Of a stretch of 64,000 bases of DNA, positions 12,061 to 24,790 are shown piece after piece. Below the pieces are notes generated by a model. That model was not told where the DNA came from, did not search any database, and saw only the letters and a list, made by a program, of their open reading frames with translations. Position numbers and translations under genes: made by a program. Origin of the DNA: Narthecium ossifragum (taxonomy: Eukaryota > Streptophyta > Magnoliopsida > Dioscoreales > Nartheciaceae); the NCBI GenBank assembly GCA_963920575.1, contig OY986972.1:19105271-19169270 (forward strand). The letters are read 5' to 3'. Within the stretch, counting starts at the first letter, position 1. Each line of letters starts with the position of its first letter.

Positions 12061-12395
12061 TTAAAAAATTGAACAAGATAATTATGTTAAAATTTTGTAA
12101 ATTACAATTCACGCACACGTGAAATTTTTTGATCAAAATATAATTTACGCATCAAAATTGTACATAAAATTTGGAAAATTGATTATCTAAAATTGAAAAA
12201 TTATACATAAATTTGAAAAAATGACAACCTAAAATTCAGCTCATTTGGTCGTCGATCCAATTTTTATCTTTCTTGCATTTTTATTTTTTTAACTCCATTT
12301 TTATTTTTTTAACTGCAAGTGCTTATGGTTTACTACAATCACTCCAAAAAAGATAATACATAGATTGAAAAGAACAATTATGATAAAATTGATTG
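12061..12395. other. AT-rich DNA without features
   Basis: A- and T-rich DNA with repeated AAAATT and TTTTTATTTTTTTAACT words; no coding frame. Confidence 0.4.
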
Positions 12396-13015
12396 GTTTA
12401 CTATAATCAACAAAAATGAAAATGAATCAAGGGAACAGAAAGATGAAAATGAATCAATAGAACAAAATGATGAAAATGAATCAATGGAACAAAAAGATGA
12501 AAATGAATCAATAGAGCAGAAAGATGAAAATGAATGGTTTAATGTAATCAATAAAGATGAAAATGACTCAAGGGAACAGGAAGATGAAAATGAATGGTTT
12601 ACTGCAATCAATAAAGATGAAAATGAATCAAGGGAATAGAAAGATGAAAATGAATGATTTACTGTAATAAAAAGAGATGAAAATGAATCAATGGAACAGA
12701 AAGATGAAAATGAATCAAGGGAACATGGAACAGAAAGATGAAAATGAATCAAGGAAAAATAAAGATAAAAATGAATGGTTTAATGTAATCAACAAAGATA
12801 AAAAATGACTCAACGGAACAGAAAGATGAAAATGAATGGTTTACTGTAATTAATAAAGATGAAAATGAATTAAGAGAAAAAGGATGAAAATGACTCGAGT
12901 TAACAGAAAGATGAAAATGACTCGAATGAACAGAAAGATGAAAATGAATCAAGCGAAGAGAAAAGATGAAAATGAATAGTTTATTGGAATCAATAAAGAT
13001 GAGAATGAATTAAGG
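12396..13015. repeat. Minisatellite, about 24-27 bp units (AAAGATGAAAATGAATCAA)
   Basis: More than twenty imperfect units built on AAAGATGAAAATGAATCAA followed by GGGAACAG or TGGAACAG. Longer variants contain GGTTTACTGTAATCAAT. The two minus-strand ORFs here (Phe/Ser-rich, HFHLSV and SIDSFSS repeats) are simply the minisatellite read in frame. No flanking gene uses it. Confidence 0.85.
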
Positions 13016-13930
13016 GATCTTATTGCTCAATAGCCACCGAGCCTTATTCCACCCTGGCTTTTCCAATCCCACTTCCCATATTTTTCCATTTTTTCACTTC
13101 CCCCTATTTTTTCCTATTTTACTTGGATTTTCTCTCTCCTAGAGCCTAGGCTCGCCCACGGCTCGCCATCAACTCACCTCGGAGCAACGAACCAAGTCAA
13201 GAGATCAAATTAACACATTCACTTCTCGGATTTTATTTCCATATTTTTCACATTTTTTCCCTAATTTTTTTTTTCCAATTTTTTCCTAATTTTTTGAATC
13301 TGTTTTCCTAATTTTCTTGTTTTCCCCCTTGATTTCCACTCTTTTCCTCAAACTGGCTCTGCTCAGCTCACCTTCGAGCTGGGACTTCATCGTCTCGTCT
13401 TATTCATGGCTGGTGTCGGTTCACCCGAGCCACGTCCTCCCCTTGGTCGTTGCCGCCGCTCCGGCCACCCCGGCTCCTACCAACAACCACCGAACAAACT
13501 GCCTCCATCTTCCTCCACCCCCATCGACCCCAAACTCCTCCTTCCCCGACGCCGGCCATCTACCCGAAGACCCTCTCCATCGACCACGTCTATTCAGTCC
13601 TCCCCACTACCCTAAACTCCCTCCAAATACCATCAATCGCCGTCACTCTCCATCCCCAACCCTCCAATGACCTTAACCGCCATCGCCGACGTCTCCTCCA
13701 GCTCCAACCAACTCCACCCAAAACCACCACGTCGCTACCTCCAGATCCGGCCACCTCTGAGCCCTATTTCACGATCGGATCCGGTGGATCGACTCCTGAG
13801 ACCTTCACCAACGAAAATGCACTGGTTCTACGCTCCGAAGAGCCCTCCTCACCGGCGATCAAGCTTGAGCAAACCTCAGCCGCCAGATTACATAGGGGTA
13901 TTTTTGTCATTTATATTTAACAACTAACTA
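13016..13930. other. T-rich then CT/GC-rich unclassified sequence
   Basis: 13040-13310 is a series of T-runs (CATTTTTTCC, CCAATTTTTTCC). 13317-13920 is rich in C and CT with overlapping Pro/Ser/Thr-rich frames of 69-156 codons in all three forward frames, the signature of base composition rather than coding. It ends GGGGTATTTTTGTCATTTA, a string often seen near ends of non-autonomous plant elements. No terminal repeat pair could be established. Confidence 0.35.
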
Positions 13931-15464
13931 AAACGCTTAACTGATGGGGATATTGCCTTAAAACATGTATTAATAGGGTTTTTAGGGAAAAAAAACTTTT
14001 CATTAAAGAGGGGTTTTTATCAATTACCCAAATAAATAAACAAATATAGTATGTTGAGTTTTTGAATTATCAACCACACTTGTGCTAATTGCTTGGCTTC
14101 CAATCTTCATCAACATAAGGAGAATTTTGTGGTTCTTGCGGCACTAGACTATGCTTGCATTAAAAAGGAATCATCTAGGTGCATCATGTTCTTGCTTGTT
14201 TGGAGGACAAATTTGATTGAATTCAAGTTTGATATATCAAACTGTTTGAACTTTGTTCCGAATTTAGTAGCATATTAAGGCTTAAAAGAAAGCTCATTTA
14301 AACTCGTCGAGGTCAACAAATCTTGTATCAGTGGCTCGTTAAGGTTCGAGCTTGGCTTGGATTTAGAATGGCCTAGATCTAGCTCCCTCCAAGCTTTGGC
14401 TCTCAAAGATTTGATGGTTTAGTCTTTCTCCAAGCCTCCAATGCTCTTCAACTTTCTTATAGGAACCCTAATGAGGGAAAGGGGGGTTTTCTAAATCCTC
14501 ATCCTATTTATATTAGATGATGCCATATGGCAACCATATAAGGCACTAGGGGTTATAAGGATCATAAATGGCATAAAGATGCCATCAAAGAGTTAGATTA
14601 GGGTCTAACAATCACATATATCATCCATAAGGCCGTGTGTGCACTAACACATGCGAAACCAATCTCCGCAAAGGCAAAATACCAAAATGCCCATGTAGTT
14701 GCGATGATCAACAAGATCGCAAAATAAGGTGAACCAAGCCCTCGAGCCCGACCTACGTGGTCAAACCAGGTTTAGAGGTATGGGTCCTCTCAAACCGTGT
14801 ATTCTGCACATCCAAAAAACCTTCGCCATTTTTGGTGACCCAAGATGTCCTTAGCTTAGCTGGCAGTTTACAATAAATGATAGGGGAAGGTGTAGAGGAT
14901 GTCGTGATGGTGGATGATGACATCAAAAAACCATAAATTCGCTGCATAAATCATTCTAAACAAAAAAAACCCCTTGTGATATTGACCTTGATCGATGCCG
15001 TAGAAGTCTCTGATCTCCTCCTTTCGATGTTATGGCACGTAGGGCGTGAAGTTTAACAAAAAAAACCCCCTCTTTTCACCTTCTAGTAGCCTCTATTCCG
15101 GTGATTTCTCGCTTCAGTCACTGTTGTAGCCGGAACCCTAGCCCTCAAATCCCTATATAACGGTCTCAGTTGGAGGAAGACGGGCACACGTAGCGCATGT
15201 GGCCACGTGGATTAGTCCCCCATTAGTGTGCTAACAAGGCGATAGAGATGGGTCATGTGCGGCATACGTGACCCCGTTTGCCGTCAGTTCCATAACACCG
15301 TATGGGCTGGAGGCCCATATAAAGCCTGCCTTTTAAATCGATTGACTCAGTGTGCCGTTTTTAAATGTGAGGGATCATATAATTTTTTTTTGAAACTACA
15401 TGGTACCAATCGATTAAATTGTGAGGGTATTGCTTAGGCAATATTTGTTTCCATTGCTTACATC
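13931..15464. other. Repeat-like DNA, possible minus-strand LTR remnants
   Basis: No coding domain. On the minus strand a TATA-like TATAAATAGGATGAGG (around 14503-14518) is followed by a CCCCCTTT stretch, as in plant LTRs, but I could not find matching termini. A second TATA-like CCTATATAACGG lies near 15160 on the plus strand. Confidence 0.3.
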
Positions 15465-15472
15465 AGCTAAAG

Positions 15473-17402
15473 GTAGGGATGGCAGCGGGACGGGTTTGCC
15501 TAACCCCAAATCCGTCCCATATACAAAACCCTAACCCCGAACCCGTCCCAAACCCATGCGGGTTTATATACCTAATCCCACACCCATTTAAAATCAAACC
15601 CGCTTAACCCATCCCCACCCCACTGCATATAATACCACCGTGAACATGGTAACATTTTACATAATTTTTTTAATATTATAAAAATAAAAAATCGACAAGT
15701 GAAAAGAGCATTGGTTATAGGTTTACAACATCTAAGTATACAATTCAACAATTGCAAACACAATAACTAGCTTCACAAATTAATTAGGAACGTTTATCCG
15801 TTCAGGTTTTACTTCGCTATAGGTTTACAACATCTAAGTATACAATCCAACAATTGCAAAGACAATAACTAGCTTCACAAATTAATTAGGAACGTTTATA
15901 TGCCATATTTCTATATTATTTAATTATATATATAAACATATATACATATATATTGTAGGGTTGTTTAGGTAATTATATATATATATATATATAATCGGGG
16001 TGGGTTCTGGTTTTTTAAGACTAAACCCAAACCCATCCCAAACCCGTTCGGGTTTTACTTCACTATCTCATATCCGCTCTAAACCTAGTTAAATCCATCC
16101 CAAACCCATACTATGGGTTAAGGGGCTTAAGGGGGTTAAGAGGGTCCTCTTAACCCCCTTAACTCCATTCTTATCCCCAAACGCGCCTCTGTTTGGTATG
16201 GGGTTAAGGGCCATTCCTATCCCCAAACACAAAAAATAATCATTACTACTTTATCCCTATTCCACCTATCACCATCACTCTACTTTTTCTTATTCCCATT
16301 CCTTAACCCCACTTTTTCTAACTCTATTCCCCCTTAACCCCACTTTTTCTAACCCGATATCAAACGGGAAGCTTTTGGGGTTAAACCCGAAAATAGAGTT
16401 AAGCTTCTCTCTCATTTACATCCATCACATATATTCTAATATTTTTTTGATGATGTCAATATATAAAGAATGATAAAATAATATTTTTTACATGATGTGG
16501 ACCAATCATGGTATAACATGTGGCATGTGAGACCAACTTATATTAATATTTTATTATATTAATAAGTTATTGATATTATTTAATATTTTTGTGCGTGTTT
16601 GTTTTTCTACTTGCAAATATTTTTGTGAGCCCATAAGCATTTTTGTATGTGTTTTAATGAGTGTATAAAAACTTTTACGCACGCATAATATTTTTTTTTA
16701 TATGCTTACTGTATTAAATAATATTATTCATATATTATTGTAATAAAATATTAATATAAATGAGTCCACATATCACATGTTATATCATGATTGGTCTGCT
16801 TCATGCAAAAATTATTTATTTTTATATTATTTTAATAATAAAATAATATTATTATATTAATATAAGTGGGTCCGCATGGGGATGCATTGATGTGTACAAA
16901 CAATATTTTATATAATTTTAAAATAAATGTTAAAATATTATTATTATATTAATATAAGTGGGTCCGTATGGGGATGCATTGATGTAATATTATATATTTT
17001 ATACACTTCCCGTACAAACATTTGAATTAACTTAGTAATTAATTCAAATGTTATAATCTTAACCTACTAGCTTAGCTACTATTATAATATTATATATTTT
17101 ATACACTTTACATAGATGTATTTGAATTAATTTAATAGTTAATTCAAATATTGTTATCTTAACCCATTAACTTATTCATTATTATAATATTATATATTTT
17201 ATATAATTTACAATTCTTATCATTATCTCACGCTTAAATCACTAACTTATCCTCGTTTCTGTGTCAAATGTCAAAATGAGTTAAGTTTAACCCATTTTTT
17301 ATCCCCATTTTTTTACCCTGGCCCCCTTAATCCTAATCCCGTTAATCTCGAAACAAACGAGGGGGCGGTAACCCGCTTAACCCGCCCCTGCCATCCATCC
17401 GC
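15473..17402. mobile_element. Non-autonomous TIR element, probably hAT type, in the cyclin promoter
   Basis: Ends are related inverted repeats: the left starts GTAGGGATGGCAGCGGGACG, and the right, read from the outside, starts GCGGATGGATGGCAGGGGCG. The 8-bp duplication AGCTAAAG lies at 15465-15472 and 17403-17410; 8 bp is the hAT length. The ends contain the GGGT/ACCC-rich text common in such plant elements. The interior is AT-rich and holds a 102-bp tandem duplication (15716 and 15818), an (AT)n run near 15975-15992, and roughly 100-bp tandem units (16985, 17084, 17184). From about 16190 to 17362 a second, nested element is suggested by CTCTGTTTGGTATGGGG and its rough inverted partner near 17360. 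No transposase is encoded. Confidence 0.7.
15716..15900. repeat. 102-bp tandem duplication inside the hAT-like element
   Basis: Copies starting TATAGGTTTACAACATCTAA begin at 15716 and 15818 and differ by only a few bases, ending near AATTAGGAACGTTTAT. The near-identity indicates a recent duplication. Confidence 0.85.
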
Positions 17403-17521
17403 AGCTAAAGGCTTCTTTGTCATGAAATTGTCTCATTTAAATCTCCGAGACTGATATTAAGCTTTCTTTTTTAAAAAAATTATAAGTTAAAGTCGAAAAA
17501 GCTGCGAAATAAAAAAGAAGG

Positions 17522-17530
17522 CTTATATAG
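17522..17530 (+). promoter_or_regulatory. Candidate TATA box of the cyclin gene
   Basis: CTTATATAG lies about 110 bp upstream of the cyclin ATG at 17640, suitable for initiation around 17555. No AACGG mitosis-specific (MSA) core was seen in the 240 bp between the transposable element and the ATG. Confidence 0.5.
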
Positions 17531-17639
17531 AACATTAGAAAGCCTTTATCTGCCCGCTACCTCTTCATTTGAATTCCTCCTTCAAAAACCCCCATTTCCT
17601 AAAAGCAAGCAAGAAGCGCGCACCCAATAAGCCACTTCG

Positions 17640-17710
17640 ATGGTGTCCTCCAAGGTGAGGGCATCCAACCCTCTTCCCATTAGCATTCCCATACCATCTC
17701 CATCTCATCC

Positions 17711-17750
<40 letters not shown>

Positions 17751-20700
17751 ATCCTTTTTAATAGGTTAAATCGATGAAGACCACTGGGATTTCCATCCTC
17801 GAGGACCCCCGCCCTCCCAAGAACAGTAAGGAACCCCTTCCTCTTTCTTTAGGGTTTCTTCCCCTTGATTCTTGTGGAGTATTGTTGATTTGATCATGTT
17901 GTTGAAGCAGTTAAAGATTTCAAGATGTCCTCCGGAGCTGAGAGAACCAAGACTGAGTCTTCCAGGCAGATCGCGTTCGTTCTCTAAAGTTTTTGAAAAG
18001 TTTTATGGAGATAAAGGCTGATTCTTGTGTTTGTGTTGCAGGATGAGCTCCAAGGCTTCAATGGCTGGTCCGTTGAGGTAATGGGTTTCATTTTTGTGTT
18101 GAGGAATTTGGTGCTTCAATGCTCTGCTTGTTCTCATTTTTCTTTTATCTTAATATAGGAGTTCAGCAGCTACTTATGCGACTGCAAGATCAGCTCCCAA
18201 GAATGGTGTAAACAGAAGCACGGTAACTTTGTTGGCTTGATTTTTTTATTTTAAAAAAATCCCCAATTTGGTTTCACATTTGGATGGCTGATAAGATGCT
18301 TTCAAGAAACATTCTTTGGTGTGTTCGCATGCAATTGGGAATCTGTCATTCTACTGGCATTTGGTTCGATGGTCAAATCTTGTAGACTTGGTGTCAAGAG
18401 AGGGTTAAGATATGTCTTGAATCCTTGTTAGACATCTTTTTGATGGTTTTATCTATTTCTTGTGTAGGCGAATGCTACTAATGCTGAGAATGTTTTGGGG
18501 AAATGTGATAGGCCTGTGAAGAATCAAGGTGCCATGCCCAGCTTCTGCAGTTTAATTCATGAATGTTACTCGATGCTGATACCATCTTATGCTTCTTTTC
18601 GTTTTAAGAAGTCAAAGTTGGGACTGGAAGGAAGCCTTTAGCTGATGTCAGCAATGGAAACAAAGATGAAGGACATCAGTCGAGATATCTCCTGAGTAGT
18701 GACTCCAAACACATGTGATTCTCTTGTTAGCTGAATTACGTATATGTTTCCCTGAAAATGCTCCTTGTTTTAATTTCCTTCGAGAATGCACTAAGAAGTA
18801 GCACTGTTTCAATCATATTGTTCCATGGCAGGAAGGATAAGGTGGACTCAAGGAATTTATTGCAAGGGTATGCAGTATGTGTGCTTCATCCAGTATAGCA
18901 TGTGGGAAACTGGTAGCCATCATATTTATTCGCTATTGAGCCTTTTGTAGTTTCTAACTTTTTTTATGTAAAATTTTTGGCAGCAGGATGGTTAGTGGAA
19001 AGAATTTTAGTGCGCAGAGGTATGATACTCAAAAGTTTCTGTTCCTAATTGCTTGTAATATTTGTGCTCTAAGAGTTAATGATCTCCAGGAATTCACTGA
19101 TAAAGAGTGTCTCTGTGGCTAATGTGTCATCAAGAAGACCCATTGGAGTATGTCAAATTCTTGCCACCATTTTCGAGTTACTGCAAACCTTCATTTACAC
19201 TTGAACTGTCTTCACCTGAATAACTGTATACAAGTGTAAGCACTGATGTAAACACCATGCGAGCGTAGTACCTAATAAAGGGTGGTTGAAACAAAATTTA
19301 AGATTGAACTCTATGTATAAATTAATATTTTCGATGGCATAATGTATACAGGTGGCAAAGCTGTCGTCCTTATCTGTTTTTTTTTTGTAAGATTGTTTGA
19401 ATTGATTATGTGGCATGTTAAATTTGCGCCTTGTCCTTTAGTTATCAAACTTACAAATATAGAACTGCAAGAAGCAGTGCAATATTTCTCATGTACAATG
19501 TCACTATGTTTCCTTCAATTATTGTTACTTTGGTACTATCCTGATTTGCTGCTATTAATTCTTATAAAGTATTTTCCTTTAAACTTACTAAAAGTAGCAG
19601 GAAACTACCTATGGCTTTAGCTCCATTGGTCCCAAGGCACTAGAAGGTGGCACATATGCAAGCAGGCAGATTTCATTTAATTTAATTCTATGGCATGGAC
19701 CTTTCTTTTGTAGCAGGCTACTAAATGACTAAACTTCATAGCGAATGAAACAATAAGAGAAGACTTGGGGTTACTTGCTAAGTAAGTCATAAGATTTTAA
19801 GGTCTAGAGTTTTGAGAATCTACAGAATGATAGAACATGAAAGAACGCTTTGGGTTTTACTTTAGTAAACTAGCTTACCTGCTTATCCCAGAGTTGGGTC
19901 AAAGTATCAGCTTCTGACATACTGAAATCTAGCTTGCTTCTCATGGTGAACTCATAACTATATCTATGGGATGTGGGCTGCTAGATCGAGTTGTTTTACT
20001 ATTTTCCTTTATATAGAGGGTGTTAATCTCTGGTTTGTTTGTTTCTTCATATTTTAGGGGAATCTGAAGAATTCAGAGGGCATCACCAGACAACAAAATA
20101 TTTCTGGTTGGGTCCATATTCCAAAGCACATAGTTGAAAGTTTCTAGTGCTTGGAATTCAGTACTTAATTTATTAATTGTCAGTTCACTTGTATATAAGG
20201 CATTTACTATTAGGAAATGTAAATGCAGTTGGAAGCAGTATGAGAAGGAAAGGACCCTCTGAAGTCAACAGCTTGGGTACTCGACGTGGGATCCATCTGA
20301 AAAATGGGTCAAAACAAATGTGGGTAACTTTTTTTTGGAGATGAATTAGTGATGTTTTAGATTGCACATTTTTTACTTTAACTGGTATTTCTTTTATGAA
20401 AAATTTCTTTTTGACGACATGAAATTGGAACTTTGTGGGGTTGTATGCCATATATTGCTTTTGTTTGATTGAACATTGTTTGGGTGTTGTGATATTTTTT
20501 GGTCTACTTTAGTGGTGGAATATCCACTGCACCTTAACTGGTCATCTGGCCCAAGATACTCTTTATCAATCAAGTTTTTCTTTTGTTTTCTTCAGCAAAA
20601 ATCAGGGTGTGAAGCTTCTACGTCCAAGGTAGCAAGCTAATCGCTATATGGTCCATTCCTGCAGCTGTTGTTTCTTTGTTACCATTATTTTTCTGGAGTT

Positions 20701-23700
20701 TGAGTTTCCATGCTTTATGTACGTTAGTAGGCTCTCTTTAGCAAATCAGAAGGCCATGCATGGGAATACTTCCTCAAAAAAGATTTTTGGGGTATGTTAC
20801 CATCTTGAAAGATAAACTTTCCGACCAATCCTCTCTCATTGCAACTTTTTAAAGTGAATGGCTTGTGATGTCTTATGCAATAGCTGCTAATCTCTTACTC
20901 TAACAATACACTTTTATGCAGGTTGCATCTCCTTTTTCATGATACTGCCACAAGGAAATGGCTTAGGCTGTTGCATTTAAGATAAATGCAACATTATAGT
21001 AGTTTGACTAAAAACTTGCGTCTTCAGGAATTGCTTGTTGGACACCATTCATGGTTCTAATTTTTTATTTCTGCTTCATCTGCACTTATGGTTATTCTAA
21101 TCATGCTTAGAATAATGGTGAAGGGATATGTTGTTTGAAGAAAGAGTCTTGAGAAGAAAGGATCAGCAAAACAGCAACCTGATCTTTAGTGATTGTCCTA
21201 CCAGGGACACGTAACAGTTGTCATGCGAGTGGGTGGGTTTGAGAGCTCGGTGGAGTCGAGCTTTATATAAATTTATTGTCTGCCGGGACACTTTAAGTTT
21301 ATAGGCTACTTGATGGATGACAGGAAAAATTATTTCGTTTGTTCACTTTCATTATATCAGAAAAGCAATGAATAAGTCAGAGAAGTTGTCCTTTTCTGTC
21401 ATGCATGAGTTTGTTTGCTCTAATGTTAAGTTCATTCTTTGTCTGCTTGTACATTTCTGTATGTTAAGACCGGGCTCTGTATACTTTCTATCTGTTAGTG
21501 TTTTGCTGATATGATAAATATCTGTATAATCTCTATGGCTTCAGCGTATGATATAAAAGGATGGTCATCCTCAGATTAAGCTTCTTTTGTCTTATATATC
21601 TGGATATAATAATATCTATGCTTGTTGAATGATATCCCCTTTATGTTTTAAGGAAATTCATAATGGTTACAGCTGCGAATGCTTTTGCCTCTATGGCAAG
21701 TATTTCTGCTTTCTGTAATGCATTATGACAGCTTTACTGTTGCTTCTCTTCTTAAAACTTGGATTTCCCATTTGACTTTGAAATTGAAGTTCCAATTTTA
21801 AATATGTGTTCGTCATTGTCTAGGTAACTGGAAACATTATCCAAATGAACTTCAGATTGAACAGGTTGTCACTAACTAAGTGTTCGTCCGACTTAGAGGA
21901 TTCCTGCACTCTTAACCCATCAAAGCCTAGAGAAGCTGATGCATCAACAAAATCTGAATGTCATGATAATGTATCAGATGTTTCAGAAGGACCTTCGATA
22001 CCAAAGGCTCATTTTGATGGTGGTAACTGCGATAGTGACAGTGTGAAAACAGTAATTATCAAAAAGAAGCATAGTCGGCGGAGATCTTATACATTATCAC
22101 TGATGGCAAGATCCGAGGTGATCATTTCCTTTCAAGTATTTCTAGCCACTCCTGTATTCTCACTATGCATCAGTGTGTTTTTACAGGTAGTTGGAAAATG
22201 TGCAGACTTTGTTAACAAGGATGACCAACCCAATATTGATGACAACAGTAACCCCCTGGAAGTTGCAGAATATGTTGATGACATTTATCAACATTACTGG
22301 ACTACTGAGGTGATCGGCACAATGCCTTAACAATTATTTGCAATGGCATCTCTGGCCAATAGTATCATATCATCCACATGAACATGTTGAACATCATTTC
22401 TTTTTCTTTGGGGAGCTAAGCTAGTCTAACGTTGCAAGGTAGTTCTTGCTTTGAAACATTAAGTTTCTGACATATTAAGAATGATTGAAATGCGAGCCAT
22501 CCTCCAAGGTGCAGATCTCATCTCATAAATAGATTTATCCCTTTTTTTTTTTTACCTCAAATGGCCCCATCTGATGTCATCTCTTGATGCAAACACGGTG
22601 CTTGAGTGTGTCTCTACTCGTTCATGTTCTAGTTTTGATTGTGAAAGTGTCTTTCATTTATTGGGTAAACTAGGTAGGATTGGGAAATTTATACATGTTT
22701 TTTTGTTTTCTCAGTTGGCTTACTTAGCATCACATGTGAATTTGTCCTAATATTTAGTCTCTTAGCTGTCTGGTTTATTTAATACATTCTAGAGGTTAAA
22801 GCAAAACTGTATTTTCTAATCTAATCATATCAGCTACTTTGGTTGAGGTTAGCAGTTAAGATTAATATATTTGAGGCAACAAGTCATTTTTCAGGCAGAT
22901 ATATAATCATGAAAACAATTTTTTCATAAGAACGATGATAGTTCTAATTTTTTTTTCCTCGAAATAGCCCAGCTATATTTGCTCACATGGTTAGACTTTT
23001 AAGAAACCAAGATGCTGTGTTTCTGAAGGGACGCCTGTGTATTTGGCTACATGAGAACATATATATTTGTTATCTGCAGAGTCTGTTAGAATGGAAGAGA
23101 AATCGAGTGCCATGTTGGAGAAGTCATTTCATTTGTCGAAGTTTCTGAACTAAATGATATATGTGATCTGGCACGATCATCTGAAAGTACGGTTGTGGAA
23201 GCAACGTGAAACAATTGTCAATGACCGTTTGACGTTATTACATAGTGATTGCTTTTGTTATTCCATTGACCAGACAAGTTCAGTGACAATGGACTAAACA
23301 TTTGTCACATGCTTCTTCATGACCATTGCAATGCCATTCATTCTACATGTTTTATTTGCATTTCTGCGTGATTTTAAGGAACCATGGATAGAGGCATAAT
23401 TATTAGGATTTTTGTTTTTTTTTGCAGCTAATTTCCTGTCATTTGTTGGGCCATGACATTTTTTTGTATCTTTTCGAAAAGAGGTTATTTGGCTGCGAAT
23501 TTGAAATTCTTTGATCTTTAAAAGCGATCTTAAATGCCACAAATCATGCTAATGACTTTTGAAGTTATTTCTGCAAAATCTAAAGCAGTTTGATATAGTC
23601 CTTTTAACTCTGCACTTGGTTAAAGTACATTATATCGTGCACTAACAGGTAGAAAATCCTAAGCTAGCAAACTACATGGCTATTCAATCGGAAATTACTA

Positions 23701-24790
23701 CAAGGATGCGAGGCGTCCTGATCAACTGGTTAATCGAAGTATGATACCGTATCTGACTGTATTTAGTATTGCCTTGGTTCCTTTATTTTGTAATCAAGTT
23801 GGAATCAGCTCTATCCATGCAACAGGTACACCTCAAATTTGAGCTTATGCAAGAGACTCTCTTTCTCATGGTAGAGTTGCTTGACAGAGTGCTTGCTGTG
23901 GTTCCAATAAAAAAACATGATTTCCAGATGGCAGGACTTACTGCTCTTCTGTTGGCCTCTAAGTATGAAGACAATTGGCACCCAAAGGTCGAGAATCATT
24001 GCTATTTCTTCCATCATTTATGCTGACAATGCTATCTGATTGTCAGATATGACTGACTTGACTTAAAATTCTTTACAGATTAAAGACTTGATCAGTATAT
24101 CATCAAACTTGTACACAAGAAATCAAATGCTTGCTATGGTATGTAGCTTCTTTTACTTTTAGCTCATTGCACGTGATGATAATTACCTCCTCTTTTTCTT
24201 CAGGAAAAGCTCATACTGAAAACGTTGAAGTTTAGATTAAATATGCCCACTCCATATATATTCATGCTGAGGTTTCTGAAAGCGGCCCAATCGGACAGAA
24301 AGGTGATTGTGCTTTTCTGGAATTTCATTAAATTTCTTTAAAGGCTGACATATTCTTTTTCTACTGATGCGTTCTTATTCTACACCAGCTTGAGCATCTA
24401 GCATTTTACCTCCTAGAGTTGTGTCTGTTGGAATTTGAAGCTCTGAAGTACAAGTCATCCTTACTGGCTGCATCAGCAATCTACATTGCACGATCTACCC
24501 TGGATATAACCCCAGCTTGGAGTGGATTACTTCGGAAACATGCTCGCTATGAAGAACCACAACTCAGGCATCACCCTTTGTGACTAATCTCATTGACAAA
24601 TTGATCACAATACTAGTTATAGTTGTCCTTTAGCTGTTGGTTGCATCTATGCAGGGGATGTGCAAATATGATCTTGAGATTCCAGAGGGCTGCTAGCTCA
24701 AAACCTTCGAAGACCACCTACGAGAAGTTTCTGAATGCTGATCATAGCTGTGTTGCTGCAATCAGTGCCATAGATGACCTTCCTCTGTGA
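17640..24790 (+). CDS. CYCB3-1: G2/mitotic cyclin, B3 type (22 exons, 633 aa)
   Basis: Activating subunit of mitotic cyclin-dependent kinase. Model exons: 17640-17654, 17765-17825, 17911-17965, 18042-18077, 18159-18222, 18468-18528, 18609-18714, 18832-18867, 18987-19019, 19090-19147, 20058-20106, 20229-20319, 20596-20628, 20731-20791, 21824-22117, 22187-22309, 23649-23738, 23826-23987, 24079-24138, 24204-24302, 24389-24567, 24655-24790. All phases agree and the total is 1,902 nt. A destruction box RKPLADVSN (residues about 105-113) targets it to the APC/C. The cyclin box runs from about 365 to 495 (signature [13 protein letters not shown] at 412-424, then LASKYEDNW). The cyclin C domain follows to about 620 and the protein ends DDLPL. 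Introns starting at 17966 and 24568 have GC donors. Assignment to B3 rather than B1/B2 rests on the long N-terminus, length and cyclin-box wording recalled from plant CYCB3. The cyclin-box exons are near certain; the small N-terminal exons rest on frame and splice consensus. Confidence 0.9.
17711..17750. repeat. (CT)n microsatellite in cyclin intron 1
   Basis: A nearly pure CT run inside the first intron, just after the 15-bp first exon. Such pyrimidine tracts near the start of plant genes can influence expression, but nothing here shows that. Confidence 0.9.

Noticed and set aside
12378..12952. Two minus-strand ORFs (124 and 67 codons), Ser/Phe-rich repeats
   Set aside because: They are translations of the AAAGATGAAAATGAATCAA minisatellite; no start context, no domain.
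13317..13927. Overlapping Pro-rich ORFs of 69-156 codons
   Set aside because: All three forward frames are open because of C-rich composition; no motif or splice support.
20931..20956. Candidate cyclin exon reading VASPFS then stop
   Set aside because: Would end the protein early; joining 20791 directly to 21824 keeps phase 0 and continues the frame.
21653..21694. Candidate cyclin exon with a GC donor
   Set aside because: Its phase does not fit either neighbour (a stop follows), and skipping it gives a continuous frame.
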